NCBI GenBank assembly: GCA_015523665.1
Contig: WAJX01000092.1
Coordinates: 1-6,742 of the forward strand
Direction of reading: 5' to 3'
Origin: Ferroglobus sp.
GTDB taxonomy: Archaea; Halobacteriota; Archaeoglobi; Archaeoglobales; Archaeoglobaceae
DNA: 6,742 bases
Of the stretch, positions 1-6,742 are shown one piece after another; within the stretch, counting starts at the first letter, position 1, and the number at the start of each line of letters is the position of its first letter. The notes under the pieces are model-generated. The model saw only the letters and a program-made list of their open reading frames with translations. It searched no databases and was not told the DNA's origin. The position numbers and the translations under genes were made by a program.

Positions 1-3000
1 GACTATTCTGGGAGTCAAGCTTGTAAAGCTTTAAGGGAAGAGGGCTATAAGGTTATCCTTGTTAACTCCAATCCAGCTACAATAATGACCGACCCAGAGA
101 TGGCAGATCGCACATATATAGAGCCTTTAACAGCAGATATAGTTGCTAGGATTATAGAAAGAGAGACACCTGATGCACTTTTACCAACTCTTGGCGGACA
201 AACTGCTCTAAATTTAGCTGTTCAGCTATCAGATATGGGAATTCTGGAAAAATACGGAGTTGAGTTAATAGGAGCAAATGTTGAGGCGATAAGGAAAGCT
301 GAAGATAGAGATCTATTTAGGGAGGCTATGAGGAATATAGGGCTTGAAGTTCCAAGAAGTGAAATCGCTGAAAGTGCTAGCGAAGCTTTGAACATAGCAG
401 AGGAACTTGGTTATCCTTTAGTTGTGAGGCCAGCTTTTACTCTCGGAGGAACCGGTGGTGGAATAGCATACAACAGAGAGGAGTTGGTAGAGATAGTGAA
501 GAAAGGGTTAGAACTTTCGATGATAAATCAGGTTTTAATCGAGGAGAGTGTTATCGGCTGGAAAGAATTCGAACTTGAGGTTATGAGAGATAAAGCTGAT
601 AACGTTGTGATAATCTGCAGTATTGAGAACTTCGATGCTATGGGCGTTCACACTGGAGATAGCATAACAGTCGCTCCAGCTCAAACTCTCACAGATTACG
701 AGTATCAGAGGTTAAGAGATGCTGCAATAGACATAATAAGAGAGATAGGTGTCGAAACAGGAGGTAGCAATATACAGTTTGCTGTTCATCCAGAGAGTGA
801 AAGGATATTAGCAATTGAGATGAATCCAAGGGTGAGTAGAAGTTCAGCACTAGCCTCAAAAGCGACTGGTTATCCAATAGCTAAAATAGCTGCTAAACTT
901 GCTGTTGGCTATACTTTAGATGAAATCCCAAACGATATAACGAAGGAAACTCCAGCAAGTTTTGAGCCGACAATAGATTATGTGGTTGTTAAAATTCCAA
1001 GATTTGCATTCGATAAATTTCCAACTGCAGATAACACATTAGGAACACAGATGAAGAGCGTTGGAGAGGTTATGGCAATTGGGAGGACTTTCGAGGAAGC
1101 TTTACAAAAAGCCTTAAGAAGTCTGGAAATTTCGAGATACGGTTTAGGGTGTGATGGAAAAGATAAAAATCCCAGTAAAGAGGAAATTATTCAAAAATTA
1201 ATAACTCCAAACTCAGAAAGAGTTTTTTATATAAGATACGCACTCTTAAATAACTTTACAGTTGATGAAATAGCTGAGCTTACAAAGATAGATAGATGGT
1301 TTATTAGTAAGATAAAGAACATCATCGATATCGAGAGAGAGTTGAAAGCTTTTGCAAAGTTAGGAATAGAGAATGTGCCACCTGAACTTATTAAAAAAGC
1401 AAAACAATATGGATTTAGTGATGTTCAGCTTGCAGAGATATTTGATACAGATGAAAGAGAAGTCAGAAAGATTAGGAAAAAGAAGGGTATATTTCCAACA
1501 TTCAAGATGGTAGACACATGTGCAGCAGAATTTGAAGCTAAGACTCCTTATTATTACTCAACTTATGAAATTGAAAATGATGCAATAGCCAGTGATAAAA
1601 AGAAGGTAATGATATTAGGTAGCGGACCTAACAGAATTGGACAAGGAATAGAGTTCGATTATTGCTGCGTACATGCAGTTTACAGCTTAAAAGAGGAAGG
1701 GTATGAAACAATTATGGTAAACAACAATCCTGAAACTGTATCAACAGATTATGATACATCCGATAGACTCTATTTTGAGCCTATAACGCATGAAGATGTT
1801 ATGAATATATATGAAAATGAAAACCCTATTGGCATCTTTGTTCAGTTTGGTGGACAAACTCCCTTAAACATTGCAAAACAACTTGAAGAGAGTGGAGCAA
1901 AAATTCTTGGCACTTCTGTTGAGTCGATAGATATAGCTGAGGATAGAGAGAGATTTGCTGAGATATGTAAAAAGCTAAATATTCCACAACCAGAAAACGG
2001 TATAGCCTTTAGCATCGATGAAGCTAAAGAGATTGCAAAAAAAATAGGATATCCAGTTTTGGTTAGACCTAGTTATGTTCTCGGTGGTAGGGCGATGGAG
2101 ATCGTTTATGATGAGGAAACTCTTGAGAGATATATAAAGGAGGCTTTGGAGATCTCTGATAAACCGATATTAATTGATAAATTTTTAGAAGATGCAATAG
2201 AAATAGAAGTCGATGCTCTATGTGACGGTGAAGATGTATTTATTGGCGGGATAATGGAGCATATTGAGGAAGCTGGAATCCATAGTGGAGATTCAGCATG
2301 TGTTTTACCTCCACAATCAGTTGGAAAAGAGATAATCGATGTTATTGTTGATTATACCAGAAAGCTCGCTATAGAATTAAAAGTTATTGGGTTAATAAAT
2401 ATTCAGTATGCTGTGAAAGACGGTAAGGTTTACATTCTTGAGGCAAACCCCAGAGCAAGCAGAACTGTTCCTTTTGTTAGTAAAGCAACTGGTATCCCTC
2501 TCGCAAAAATAGCGGCTAAATTGATGATGGGTAAAAAACTTAAGGAGTTCAATCTAAAAGAGAGATTATTCCCAAAACATATATCTGTAAAAGAAGCGGT
2601 TTTCCCATTTATTAAACTTCCCGGTGTTGATCCTGTTTTAGGTCCAGAGATGAGATCTACCGGAGAGGTTATGGGTATAGATTACGATTTCGGACTTGCA
2701 TATTTCAAAGCTGAGTTAGCAGCTGGAATGAGATTGCCAACAGAGGGGACTGTTTTTATAAGTGTGAAGAAGCAGGATAGGGAGAAAATACTTGAGGTTG
2801 CTAGGAAACTTAAAGAAATGGGTTTTAAGATTGTTGCAACCGATGGCACTGCAAAATTCCTAAGAGATAACGGAGTTGAGGCTGAGATAATTCTTAAAGT
2901 AAGTCAGGGAAGACCAAATATAATTGACGCTATAATAAACAGACAAATAGACTTAATAATAAACACTCCCAGTGGTAAAAGGGGAAAAACTGAAGGATAT

Positions 3001-3165
3001 ATGATAAGGAGAAGTGCTGTAGACCATAATATTCCTTATATAACGACTGTTAGTGGAGCAATTGCAGCGGTTAAAGGAATTGAAGCGGTAAGAAAGTCTG
3101 GTATGTCAATAAAAACACTTCAAGAATACCATGAAGAAGTTAAAAAGAAATACGAAAATGGATAA
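1..3165 (+). CDS. carB: Carbamoyl-phosphate synthase large subunit (partial, 5' end outside the window)
   Basis: This subunit makes carbamoyl phosphate from bicarbonate, ammonia supplied by the CarA glutaminase, and two ATP, for pyrimidine and arginine synthesis in the cytosol. The frame is open from base 1 (it begins [15 protein letters not shown]) and the first ATG at base 85 is internal. By comparison with E. coli CarB about 26 N-terminal residues are missing, giving a normal full length near 1,080. Approximate layout in the 1,054 visible residues: carboxyphosphate ATP-grasp half 1-375, with the [12 protein letters not shown] loop near 143 and [10 protein letters not shown] at 273; oligomerisation domain 376-525; carbamoyl-phosphate ATP-grasp half 526-910, beginning near [13 protein letters not shown], with RPSYVLGGR near 689 and EANPRASR at 814; and an MGS-like allosteric domain 911-1054. 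The allosteric domain keeps the KVSQGRP lysine and the INTPSG asparagine that match UMP-site residues in E. coli. Both ATP sites look intact. The gene is not split as in Methanocaldococcus. carA is not in the window. Confidence 0.98.
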   Translation, partial: DYSGSQACKALREEGYKVILVNSNPATIMTDPEMADRTYIEPLTADIVARIIERETPDALLPTLGGQTALNLAVQLSDMGILEKYGVELIGANVEAIRKAEDRDLFREAMRNIGLEVPRSEIAESASEALNIAEELGYPLVVRPAFTLGGTGGGIAYNREELVEIVKKGLELSMINQVLIEESVIGWKEFELEVMRDKADNVVIICSIENFDAMGVHTGDSITVAPAQTLTDYEYQRLRDAAIDIIREIGVETGGSNIQFAVHPESERILAIEMNPRVSRSSALASKATGYPIAKIAAKLAVGYTLDEIPNDITKETPASFEPTIDYVVVKIPRFAFDKFPTADNTLGTQMKSVGEVMAIGRTFEEALQKALRSLEISRYGLGCDGKDKNPSKEEIIQKLITPNSERVFYIRYALLNNFTVDEIAELTKIDRWFISKIKNIIDIERELKAFAKLGIENVPPELIKKAKQYGFSDVQLAEIFDTDEREVRKIRKKKGIFPTFKMVDTCAAEFEAKTPYYYSTYEIENDAIASDKKKVMILGSGPNRIGQGIEFDYCCVHAVYSLKEEGYETIMVNNNPETVSTDYDTSDRLYFEPITHEDVMNIYENENPIGIFVQFGGQTPLNIAKQLEESGAKILGTSVESIDIAEDRERFAEICKKLNIPQPENGIAFSIDEAKEIAKKIGYPVLVRPSYVLGGRAMEIVYDEETLERYIKEALEISDKPILIDKFLEDAIEIEVDALCDGEDVFIGGIMEHIEEAGIHSGDSACVLPPQSVGKEIIDVIVDYTRKLAIELKVIGLINIQYAVKDGKVYILEANPRASRTVPFVSKATGIPLAKIAAKLMMGKKLKEFNLKERLFPKHISVKEAVFPFIKLPGVDPVLGPEMRSTGEVMGIDYDFGLAYFKAELAAGMRLPTEGTVFISVKKQDREKILEVARKLKEMGFKIVATDGTAKFLRDNGVEAEIILKVSQGRPNIIDAIINRQIDLIINTPSGKRGKTEGYMIRRSAVDHNIPYITTVSGAIAAVKGIEAVRKSGMSIKTLQEYHEEVKKKYENG

Positions 3166-3886
3166 TATTATAGAAGCTATTAAAACTTTCATAAAAGAAA
3201 TTGAAACTATTGCTAAACTAGACTTAGATAGATTTGAGAGAATAGGAAAACCAGAAGCTATACTTGCAGAGTGTAAAGAAAATGAGGATCTTATTAAGAT
3301 AATAGATGGATATCTATCAGATGGTAAAGCGGTATTAGTTACGAGACTGAGAGAAGACCAGATTAGACTTTTAAAGGATAAATATGATGAGATTAGAATC
3401 AATGATAAAGCAAAAACAGCTATTATTGGAAAACTTGATAGAGAAGTTATTGGAAAGGTCGCAATTTTTACGGCAGGTACTTCCGATATTGCAGTTGCTG
3501 AAGAAGCCAGTGAAACTGCAATTTTTTTAGGTTTAGAACCTCTAAAATTTTATGACATTGGAATAGCTGGAATCCATAGATTATTTGAACCTTTAAAAAA
3601 GGCTATAGATGAGAGTGTTATTGCGATAATTGCAATTGCAGGAATGGAGGGAGCTTTGCCTTCAGTTATAGCGAGTATGGTAGATATTCCGGTAATTGCT
3701 GTTCCAACTTCAGTAGGATATGGAACCAGTTTTTCTGGCTTAACAGCTTTATTTTCAATGCTCCAAAGTTGCTCCTCAGGAGTGGCTGTTGTAAATATAG
3801 ATAACGGGTTTGGAGCTGCTGTTTTTTCTTATCTAATAGCAAGAAATCTCAGAAAAATTTTAAATAAAGCTAAAGAAAAGGATTAA
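3158..3886 (+). CDS. larB: LarB, pyridinium-3,5-biscarboxylic acid mononucleotide synthase
   Basis: LarB carries out the first step of nickel-pincer nucleotide cofactor synthesis: it carboxylates the pyridinium ring of nicotinic acid adenine dinucleotide with CO2 and releases AMP. It is related to the PurE (AIR carboxylase) fold. With the ATG at 3158 the protein has 242 residues. The family motifs appear in order: [11 protein letters not shown] (106-116), [10 protein letters not shown] (132-141), [10 protein letters not shown] (161-170), PTSVGYG (183-189), [17 protein letters not shown] (204-220). Cys205 sits where L. plantarum LarB has the cysteine that forms the nucleotide adduct. The N-terminal helical part before the conserved core looks shorter than in bacterial LarB. 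The start at 3158 (ATGGATAA) overlaps the carB stop by 8 bases, which suggests translational coupling; an in-frame ATG at 3131 would add nine basic residues. Neither start has a clear ribosome binding site. LarC, LarE and LarA are not in the window, so the client enzyme is unknown. Confidence 0.93.
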   Translation: MDNIIEAIKTFIKEIETIAKLDLDRFERIGKPEAILAECKENEDLIKIIDGYLSDGKAVLVTRLREDQIRLLKDKYDEIRINDKAKTAIIGKLDREVIGKVAIFTAGTSDIAVAEEASETAIFLGLEPLKFYDIGIAGIHRLFEPLKKAIDESVIAIIAIAGMEGALPSVIASMVDIPVIAVPTSVGYGTSFSGLTALFSMLQSCSSGVAVVNIDNGFGAAVFSYLIARNLRKILNKAKEKD

Positions 3887-3890
3887 AGAT

Positions 3891-4778
3891 ATGGAAAATG
3901 AGAAGGGTAAAACTAAAACATTATCGGATCTAAAAGGTTATCAGATCGTTGGTAATCATTCGGCTGTAAAAACTTGTCTCTGGCTAAAAAAATCTTTAAG
4001 AGATGAAGGATTCTGCTATAAGCAGAAATTCTATGGTATAACCAGCCATAGATGTTTGCAAATGACTCCAGCATTGTTATGCAACCTTTCTTGCATTCAC
4101 TGTTGGAGACCTCTTGACTTAATGCCCCCAATAAAAAAGTGGGATGAGCCAGATTTTATAGTTGAAGAAAGTGTAAAAGCTCAACAGAAGTTGCTAAGTG
4201 GCTTTCACGGCACAGACGGTGTTAATAAAAGAAAGTTAAAAGAGGCATATTCCCCAAATCAAGCAGCTATTAGTCTGATCGGTGAGCCCACACTCTATCC
4301 AAGAATTGATGAACTTATTGATGAATTTAAAAAAAGAGGATTTACTACTTTTCTTGTAACAAATGGAACAAATCCAAACGCTGTTGAAAAAGTTGAACCA
4401 TCTCAGCTATATATTAGCTTAACATCTTATGATGAAGAGAGTAATAAAAAACTTCAGGGGAAAGGATGGAATGAAATTGTAAAATCTTTAAAAATTCTCG
4501 CTAAGAAAGATTGTAGAACCGTGATAAGACTCACATTAATGAGGGATATCAATATGAAGGCTGAAAAATTTGCAAAAATAATTGAAAAAGCCTCCCCGGA
4601 TTACATAGAAGTAAAAGCATACATGCATTTAGGATACTCTAGGTATAGACTTGAGAGAGATGCGATGCCTGAGCATCACGAAATCAGAATATTTTCTGAA
4701 GAGTTATCAAAACTTATTGGATACAATATAATTGACGAAAGTGAAATAAGTAGAGTGATTCTCCTTGAAAGAGGTTAA
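3891..4778 (+). CDS. taw1: tRNA 4-demethylwyosine synthase Taw1 (radical SAM)
   Basis: Taw1 builds the tricyclic 4-demethylwyosine base from N1-methylguanosine at position 37 of tRNA-Phe, using pyruvate and S-adenosylmethionine. This supports reading-frame maintenance. The protein has 295 residues, close to the M. jannaschii enzyme. The radical SAM cluster motif is C64-x3-C68-x2-C71 (CNLSCIHC). A second iron-sulfur cluster is indicated by C29, C42 and C55, spaced 13 and 13 as in M. jannaschii TYW1. K44, two residues after C42, matches the lysine reported to form a Schiff base with pyruvate. SLIGEPTLYP (128-137) and VTNGT (156-160) are core radical SAM strands. The C-terminal DESEISRVILL resembles the family end. 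The flavodoxin domain of eukaryotic TYW1 is absent, as expected for archaea. The start lies 4 bases after larB, with a weak AAGGAT site about 9 bases upstream. Partner enzymes (Trm5, Taw2, Taw3) are not in the window. Confidence 0.96.
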   Translation: MENEKGKTKTLSDLKGYQIVGNHSAVKTCLWLKKSLRDEGFCYKQKFYGITSHRCLQMTPALLCNLSCIHCWRPLDLMPPIKKWDEPDFIVEESVKAQQKLLSGFHGTDGVNKRKLKEAYSPNQAAISLIGEPTLYPRIDELIDEFKKRGFTTFLVTNGTNPNAVEKVEPSQLYISLTSYDEESNKKLQGKGWNEIVKSLKILAKKDCRTVIRLTLMRDINMKAEKFAKIIEKASPDYIEVKAYMHLGYSRYRLERDAMPEHHEIRIFSEELSKLIGYNIIDESEISRVILLERG

Positions 4779-4811
4779 AGGTGTACATACAAAAATAAAA
4801 TTTATTTATAA

Positions 4812-4830
4812 TAATAATTAAATATTATTA
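4812..4830. repeat. AT-only inverted repeat downstream of taw1
   Basis: TAATAAT (4812-4818) and ATTATTA (4824-4830) are reverse complements around a 5-base spacer. The hairpin would contain only A-U pairs and be weak. It may be part of the 3' end of the taw1 transcript, but in sequence this poor in GC such short palindromes arise easily by chance. Confidence 0.3.
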
Positions 4831-4907
4831 ATAATTATGCCAATATGAAAATTTATTTTATTAAACATAATTTTAATACACAATTACTTAAAATTAGTAT
4901 AAAGTTA

Positions 4908-4943
4908 GGAATTAATGGAATTAATTTAGTTAATTTAGTTAAG
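4908..4943. repeat. Degenerate tandem repeat with 9-base period
   Basis: Four consecutive 9-base units can be read: GGAATTAAT (4908-4916), GGAATTAAT (4917-4925), TTAGTTAAT (4926-4934) and TTAGTTAAG (4935-4943). The first two are identical and the last two differ at one base. Looser TTAG-containing copies continue to about 4962. The tract lies just upstream of the likely promoter of the translin-like gene. It could be a slippage product or a set of protein binding sites; the sequence does not tell which. Confidence 0.6.
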
Positions 4944-4960
4944 TATTAGTTTAAGTTTAG

Positions 4961-4986
4961 TAGTTATTTATACTTAACTTATACTT
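4961..4986 (+). promoter_or_regulatory. Candidate archaeal TATA-box promoter for the translin-like gene
   Basis: TTTATA at 4967-4972 and a second TATAC at 4980-4984 stand out as box-A-like hexamers, although in such AT-rich DNA the match alone is weak. The first would put transcription start about 25 bases downstream, near 4992-4998. That gives a very short leader to the ATG at 5008 and would rule out the TTG at 4990 as start codon. No distinct BRE can be picked out. Confidence 0.4.
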
Positions 4987-5007
4987 ACATTGATAATAGG
5001 AAGTGGC

Positions 5008-5691
5008 ATGATGACTGATGACGATAAGGTTGACATGAATGTTAAAAATATAGACAATAGTGGCAATAATATAAAGGTATTTAAAAAGATAAGAGAGATT
5101 CTAAAAGTTAGAGAGGAGGTAAGGGAAGAATTAATAAAACTTTCAAGGGAGTTAAGAATTCTCTCTTCAAAAGCTATAGCCAGAATTCATGCAAGAAGAT
5201 TTGATGATGCTGAAAGGTATATAGAGGAGGCTTTAAAAGTTTTTGAGAAGATAAAAGAATACAAAAACGATTTTCCGAGTTTAATGTATATCGCAAACGA
5301 TGCTATGCAAGAATTCGTTGAAGCTCTAGTTTTTAAAAGTTCTGTTGAATCTTTTAATATCAACATCGAACTTCCAGATGGTATTGAAGAAGCATCTATT
5401 TTAACTGGTTATGCCGATTCAATAGGTGAACTTAGAAGGTATATACTGGATCTCCTAAAAAGCGGTAAAGAAGATGATATAGCTAAGGCTGAGAAATTAG
5501 TTGAACTCATGGATGAGATATACTTCAATCTAATTGAATTCGACTTTCCAGACAAGCTTACTGGAAACCTCAGAATTAAGCTTGACATAGCAAGACAGTC
5601 TATAGAAAGGACAAAATCGGATTTGATATCCGTGTTGGTTGCTGAAAAGATAGATGATAAACTAAAAAATTTAGGAACTAAAATAAAGTAA
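5008..5691 (+). CDS. Translin/Trax-like RNA-binding protein, probable nuclease (COG2178 family)
   Basis: This is an archaeal member of the translin/Trax family. In eukaryotes translin and Trax form C3PO, an octameric RNase; the Trax-like protein of Archaeoglobus fulgidus forms an octamer alone. The product is all helical, without signal peptide or membrane segment, and 227 residues long from this start, the usual family size. Two signatures match human Trax: QEFVEA with E102 and E105, equivalent to the catalytic Glu pair, and DSIGELRR with D137 and E141, equivalent to the Asp and Glu in DLTGELMR. All four acidic residues for metal-dependent RNA cleavage are therefore present. The basic stretch around ARIHARRFDDAERY (58-71) is a likely RNA-contacting helix. 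Start: ATG at 5008 or 5011, behind a weak GGAAGTGG; an upstream in-frame TTG at 4990 extends the frame but falls inside the putative promoter. The first 25 residues are Asp/Asn-rich and look non-conserved. It is transcribed separately from taw1. The natural RNA substrate is unknown; nuclease activity is inferred. Confidence 0.88.
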   Translation: MMTDDDKVDMNVKNIDNSGNNIKVFKKIREILKVREEVREELIKLSRELRILSSKAIARIHARRFDDAERYIEEALKVFEKIKEYKNDFPSLMYIANDAMQEFVEALVFKSSVESFNINIELPDGIEEASILTGYADSIGELRRYILDLLKSGKEDDIAKAEKLVELMDEIYFNLIEFDFPDKLTGNLRIKLDIARQSIERTKSDLISVLVAEKIDDKLKNLGTKIK

Positions 5692-6331
5692 GACTGTAAA
5701 TTTGAAATCCAAGGTATATCAGAGATGGAATTAATACAGTTATAGCTGAGTCTTTTAGGATTAGATTTCTTGCATGCTTAACTCCAAAAATCCAGATTGT
5801 AATACTCCATAATAAAAAAGCTATAGAAATTATTGCATTGGAAATTACAATTTCCCTTGGAATGATTGACTTTATGAATTCTTCAAGCATTTTAGGGTTT
5901 TGAATTTGTCCAATCTGTAAACCTGAAAGATATTGATGCATTATTCCAAGATTTATGATACTTGAAAAGATTATGGGGATAAAACCGTATGCCGTAACTT
6001 CTAATGTTTTAGTAAACTCTCCTTCTCCTCCCAAAAAATAAGATATAAGTTGAAACAATCCAGCAATAATGATCCATATTATAAAAGACACTATCAAGGA
6101 GGAAAAGAACATTATAATTGGCATTAAAGCCAAAAGGATTCTAACATTTTCTGATAGTAGTGGACTGTAAGCTCCCATTATAACTCTTGTTATCAAATAT
6201 TGCCCCCAAAACGATAGTATTGCCATTAAAAATATTATCAGAATTGCAACACTCAACCTTTTCTGTTCTTTTTCCCTAAAAAATTTATCAGGATTGAATA
6301 GAAGATCTTTGAGGAGGTGTATATAGCGCAT
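5678..6331 (-). CDS. Yip1-domain integral membrane protein
   Basis: This is a 217-residue multi-pass membrane protein of unknown cellular role. Hydrophobic segments lie at about 26-48, 66-98, 112-132, 162-184 and 195-214, giving the five helices typical of the Yip1 family. Family-like features are a short amphipathic N-terminus with FNPDKFF (12-18), the GGEGEFTKTLEVTAYGFIP stretch (101-119), and the W-x3-IWIFGVKHARNL segment (175-190). Eukaryotic Yip1 proteins work with Rab GTPases in vesicle traffic; the prokaryotic relatives have no established function, so none is assigned. The ATG at 6331 is the only reasonable start because the conserved N-terminal motif follows at once. I see no good ribosome binding site. 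The 3' end overlaps the convergent translin-like gene by 14 bases. The gene lies 114 bases downstream of the CoA-synthetase gene on the same strand; a possible terminator between them argues for separate transcription. Confidence 0.85.
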   Translation of the reverse strand: MRYIHLLKDLLFNPDKFFREKEQKRLSVAILIIFLMAILSFWGQYLITRVIMGAYSPLLSENVRILLALMPIIMFFSSLIVSFIIWIIIAGLFQLISYFLGGEGEFTKTLEVTAYGFIPIIFSSIINLGIMHQYLSGLQIGQIQNPKMLEEFIKSIIPREIVISNAIISIAFLLWSITIWIFGVKHARNLILKDSAITVLIPSLIYLGFQIYSLTLF

Positions 6332-6380
6332 ATCGAATATAGGTGAGAGTATTAATAATACTTTACTTTTTCTAATTATT

Positions 6381-6400
6381 ATTGAAATTTATTGAAATTT
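6381..6400. repeat. Perfect tandem repeat of a 10-base unit
   Basis: ATTGAAATTT occurs twice in immediate succession (6381-6390 and 6391-6400). It lies 50-70 bases upstream of the Yip1-protein start on the minus strand. The spacing of about one helical turn would suit a pair of regulator sites on one DNA face, but a simple duplication in AT-rich DNA is equally possible. Confidence 0.6.
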
Positions 6401-6418
6401 ATATTATTTAAATAATTG

Positions 6419-6444
6419 ATAAAAATAAATATTTGAAATATTTC
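6419..6444 (-). terminator. Possible transcription terminator after the CoA-synthetase gene
   Basis: Reading the minus strand just past the TAA stop at 6446-6448, there is a palindrome GAAATATTTC (6444-6435), a second copy of its core AAATATTT (6434-6427), and then a T-rich tract with five consecutive T (6425-6421). Archaeal intrinsic termination depends mainly on T-rich tracts, so this is a reasonable 3' end. The A-T-only stem adds little stability, so confidence is limited. Confidence 0.35.
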
Positions 6445-6445
6445 A

Positions 6446-6742
6446 TTATAATATTACAATCACTCCCGATGATTCTGGCTTTACATTTTCAGATATCTTT
6501 TTGACTATCTCAGGATTCGAAGTAATAGGACTTACTTCCTTTTTTAGTATTGCATCCGATATAGCCCTCTTAAACACCTTACCACCTGATTTTGGTAGTT
6601 CTGGAAGGAAGACTATAAGCCTAGGCCTAGCAAACCTACCAAGAGAGCTTTCAAGCTTAGATTCAATCTCTTCTGGTGTAGCATCTCCTGAAACAAATAT
6701 TGCAATCGCACCTCCTTTAATTTTGTCGGGTAATTCGATAGC
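6446..6742 (-). CDS. AMP-forming acyl-CoA / acetyl-CoA synthetase, C-terminal fragment (5' end outside the window)
   Basis: The minus-strand frame is open from base 6742 and stops with TAA at 6446-6448, giving the last 98 residues of a larger protein. They match the C-terminal lid domain of the adenylate-forming (ANL) family: LPDKIKGGAIAIFV (4-17), the LGRFARPRLIVFLPELPK segment (34-51), then the catalytic lysine K55 in KSGGKVFKR, and a tail with NPEIVKKI (76-83) as in acetyl-CoA synthetases. These enzymes activate a carboxylic acid with ATP to an acyl-adenylate and transfer it to CoA. The acid cannot be deduced, because the substrate pocket lies in the missing N-terminal part. The lysine motif is one residue shorter than the common PKTRSGK. 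The reading frame itself is clean to the window edge, so I treat it as a functional gene cut by the window. Confidence 0.88.
   Translation of the reverse strand, partial: AIELPDKIKGGAIAIFVSGDATPEEIESKLESSLGRFARPRLIVFLPELPKSGGKVFKRAISDAILKKEVSPITSNPEIVKKISENVKPESSGVIVIL

Larger units (their letters stand above)
4779..5007. other. Extremely AT-rich intergenic region
   Basis: This gap lies between the end of taw1 and the favoured start of the translin-like gene. By my count only about 30 of the first 211 bases are G or C (roughly 14%). I see no open frame of useful length, no tRNA and no compact RNA fold with GC pairs. It contains an AT-only inverted repeat near its left end, a period-9 repeat tract in the middle and TATA-like elements at its right end, so it most likely holds the end of the carB-larB-taw1 transcript and the promoter of the next gene. 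Confidence 0.7.

Noticed and set aside
85..87. ATG at 85 as the start of carB
   Set aside because: The same frame is open to base 1 and encodes conserved CarB sequence upstream ([15 protein letters not shown]), so this Met is internal.
689..877. Minus-strand open frame of 62 codons inside carB
   Set aside because: It is antisense to the conserved first ATP-grasp half of carB and its Leu/Ser-rich product resembles no family; it is a frame shadow.
3106..3402. Minus-strand open frame of 98 codons across the carB-larB junction
   Set aside because: It lies opposite two well-conserved genes; the Ser/Leu/Ile-rich product is what the reverse strand of AT-rich coding DNA gives.
3913..4131. Minus-strand open frame of 72 codons inside taw1
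   Set aside because: It is antisense to the cysteine-rich N-terminal part of taw1, with no family resemblance and no initiation signals.
4779..4989. A riboswitch, small RNA or replication-origin-like element in the AT-rich gap
   Set aside because: No GC-paired stems, no conserved riboswitch core and no regular origin-recognition boxes are visible; low complexity alone is not enough.
1..6742. A new defence, mobile or CRISPR-type system
   Set aside because: All coding frames belong to recognisable housekeeping or membrane families; there are no transposase, integrase, toxin-antitoxin, Cas or phage features and no spaced repeats.

Overview
The window looks like a stretch of an AT-rich archaeal chromosome. 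The evidence is a single-domain archaeal-type Taw1 (wyosine tRNA modification), a translin/Trax-like protein of the archaeal type (COG2178), a Yip1-domain membrane protein of the kind common in euryarchaea, heavy use of AGA/AGG arginine and ATA isoleucine codons, and weak or absent Shine-Dalgarno sites. A euryarchaeon, possibly thermophilic, is the best guess. I cannot name the genus. carB is one uninterrupted gene here, unlike the split carB known from Methanocaldococcus.

Bases 1-4778 (+ strand) hold a tightly packed run of three genes: carB, open at the left edge; larB, which overlaps the carB stop by 8 bases; and taw1, which starts 4 bases after larB. They are probably co-transcribed. They belong to three pathways: carbamoyl phosphate for pyrimidine and arginine, the nickel-pincer nucleotide cofactor, and wyosine bases in tRNA-Phe. 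Bases 4779-5007 are an extremely AT-rich gap with short period-9 repeats and a plausible archaeal TATA element. A translin/Trax-like gene with its four catalytic acidic residues follows (+ strand, 5008-5691).

The right third runs on the minus strand. A five-helix Yip1-domain membrane protein (5678-6331) converges on the translin gene and overlaps its end by 14 bases. After an AT-rich spacer with a tandem 10-base repeat and a possible terminator comes the C-terminal end of an AMP-forming acyl/acetyl-CoA synthetase (6446-6742), which is open at the right edge and so has no complete reading frame.

I see no mobile element, RNA gene, CRISPR array or defence system. The most interesting items are LarB between carB and taw1 without its pathway partners, the apparently active archaeal C3PO-like nuclease subunit, and a one-residue-shorter catalytic-lysine motif in the CoA-synthetase fragment.
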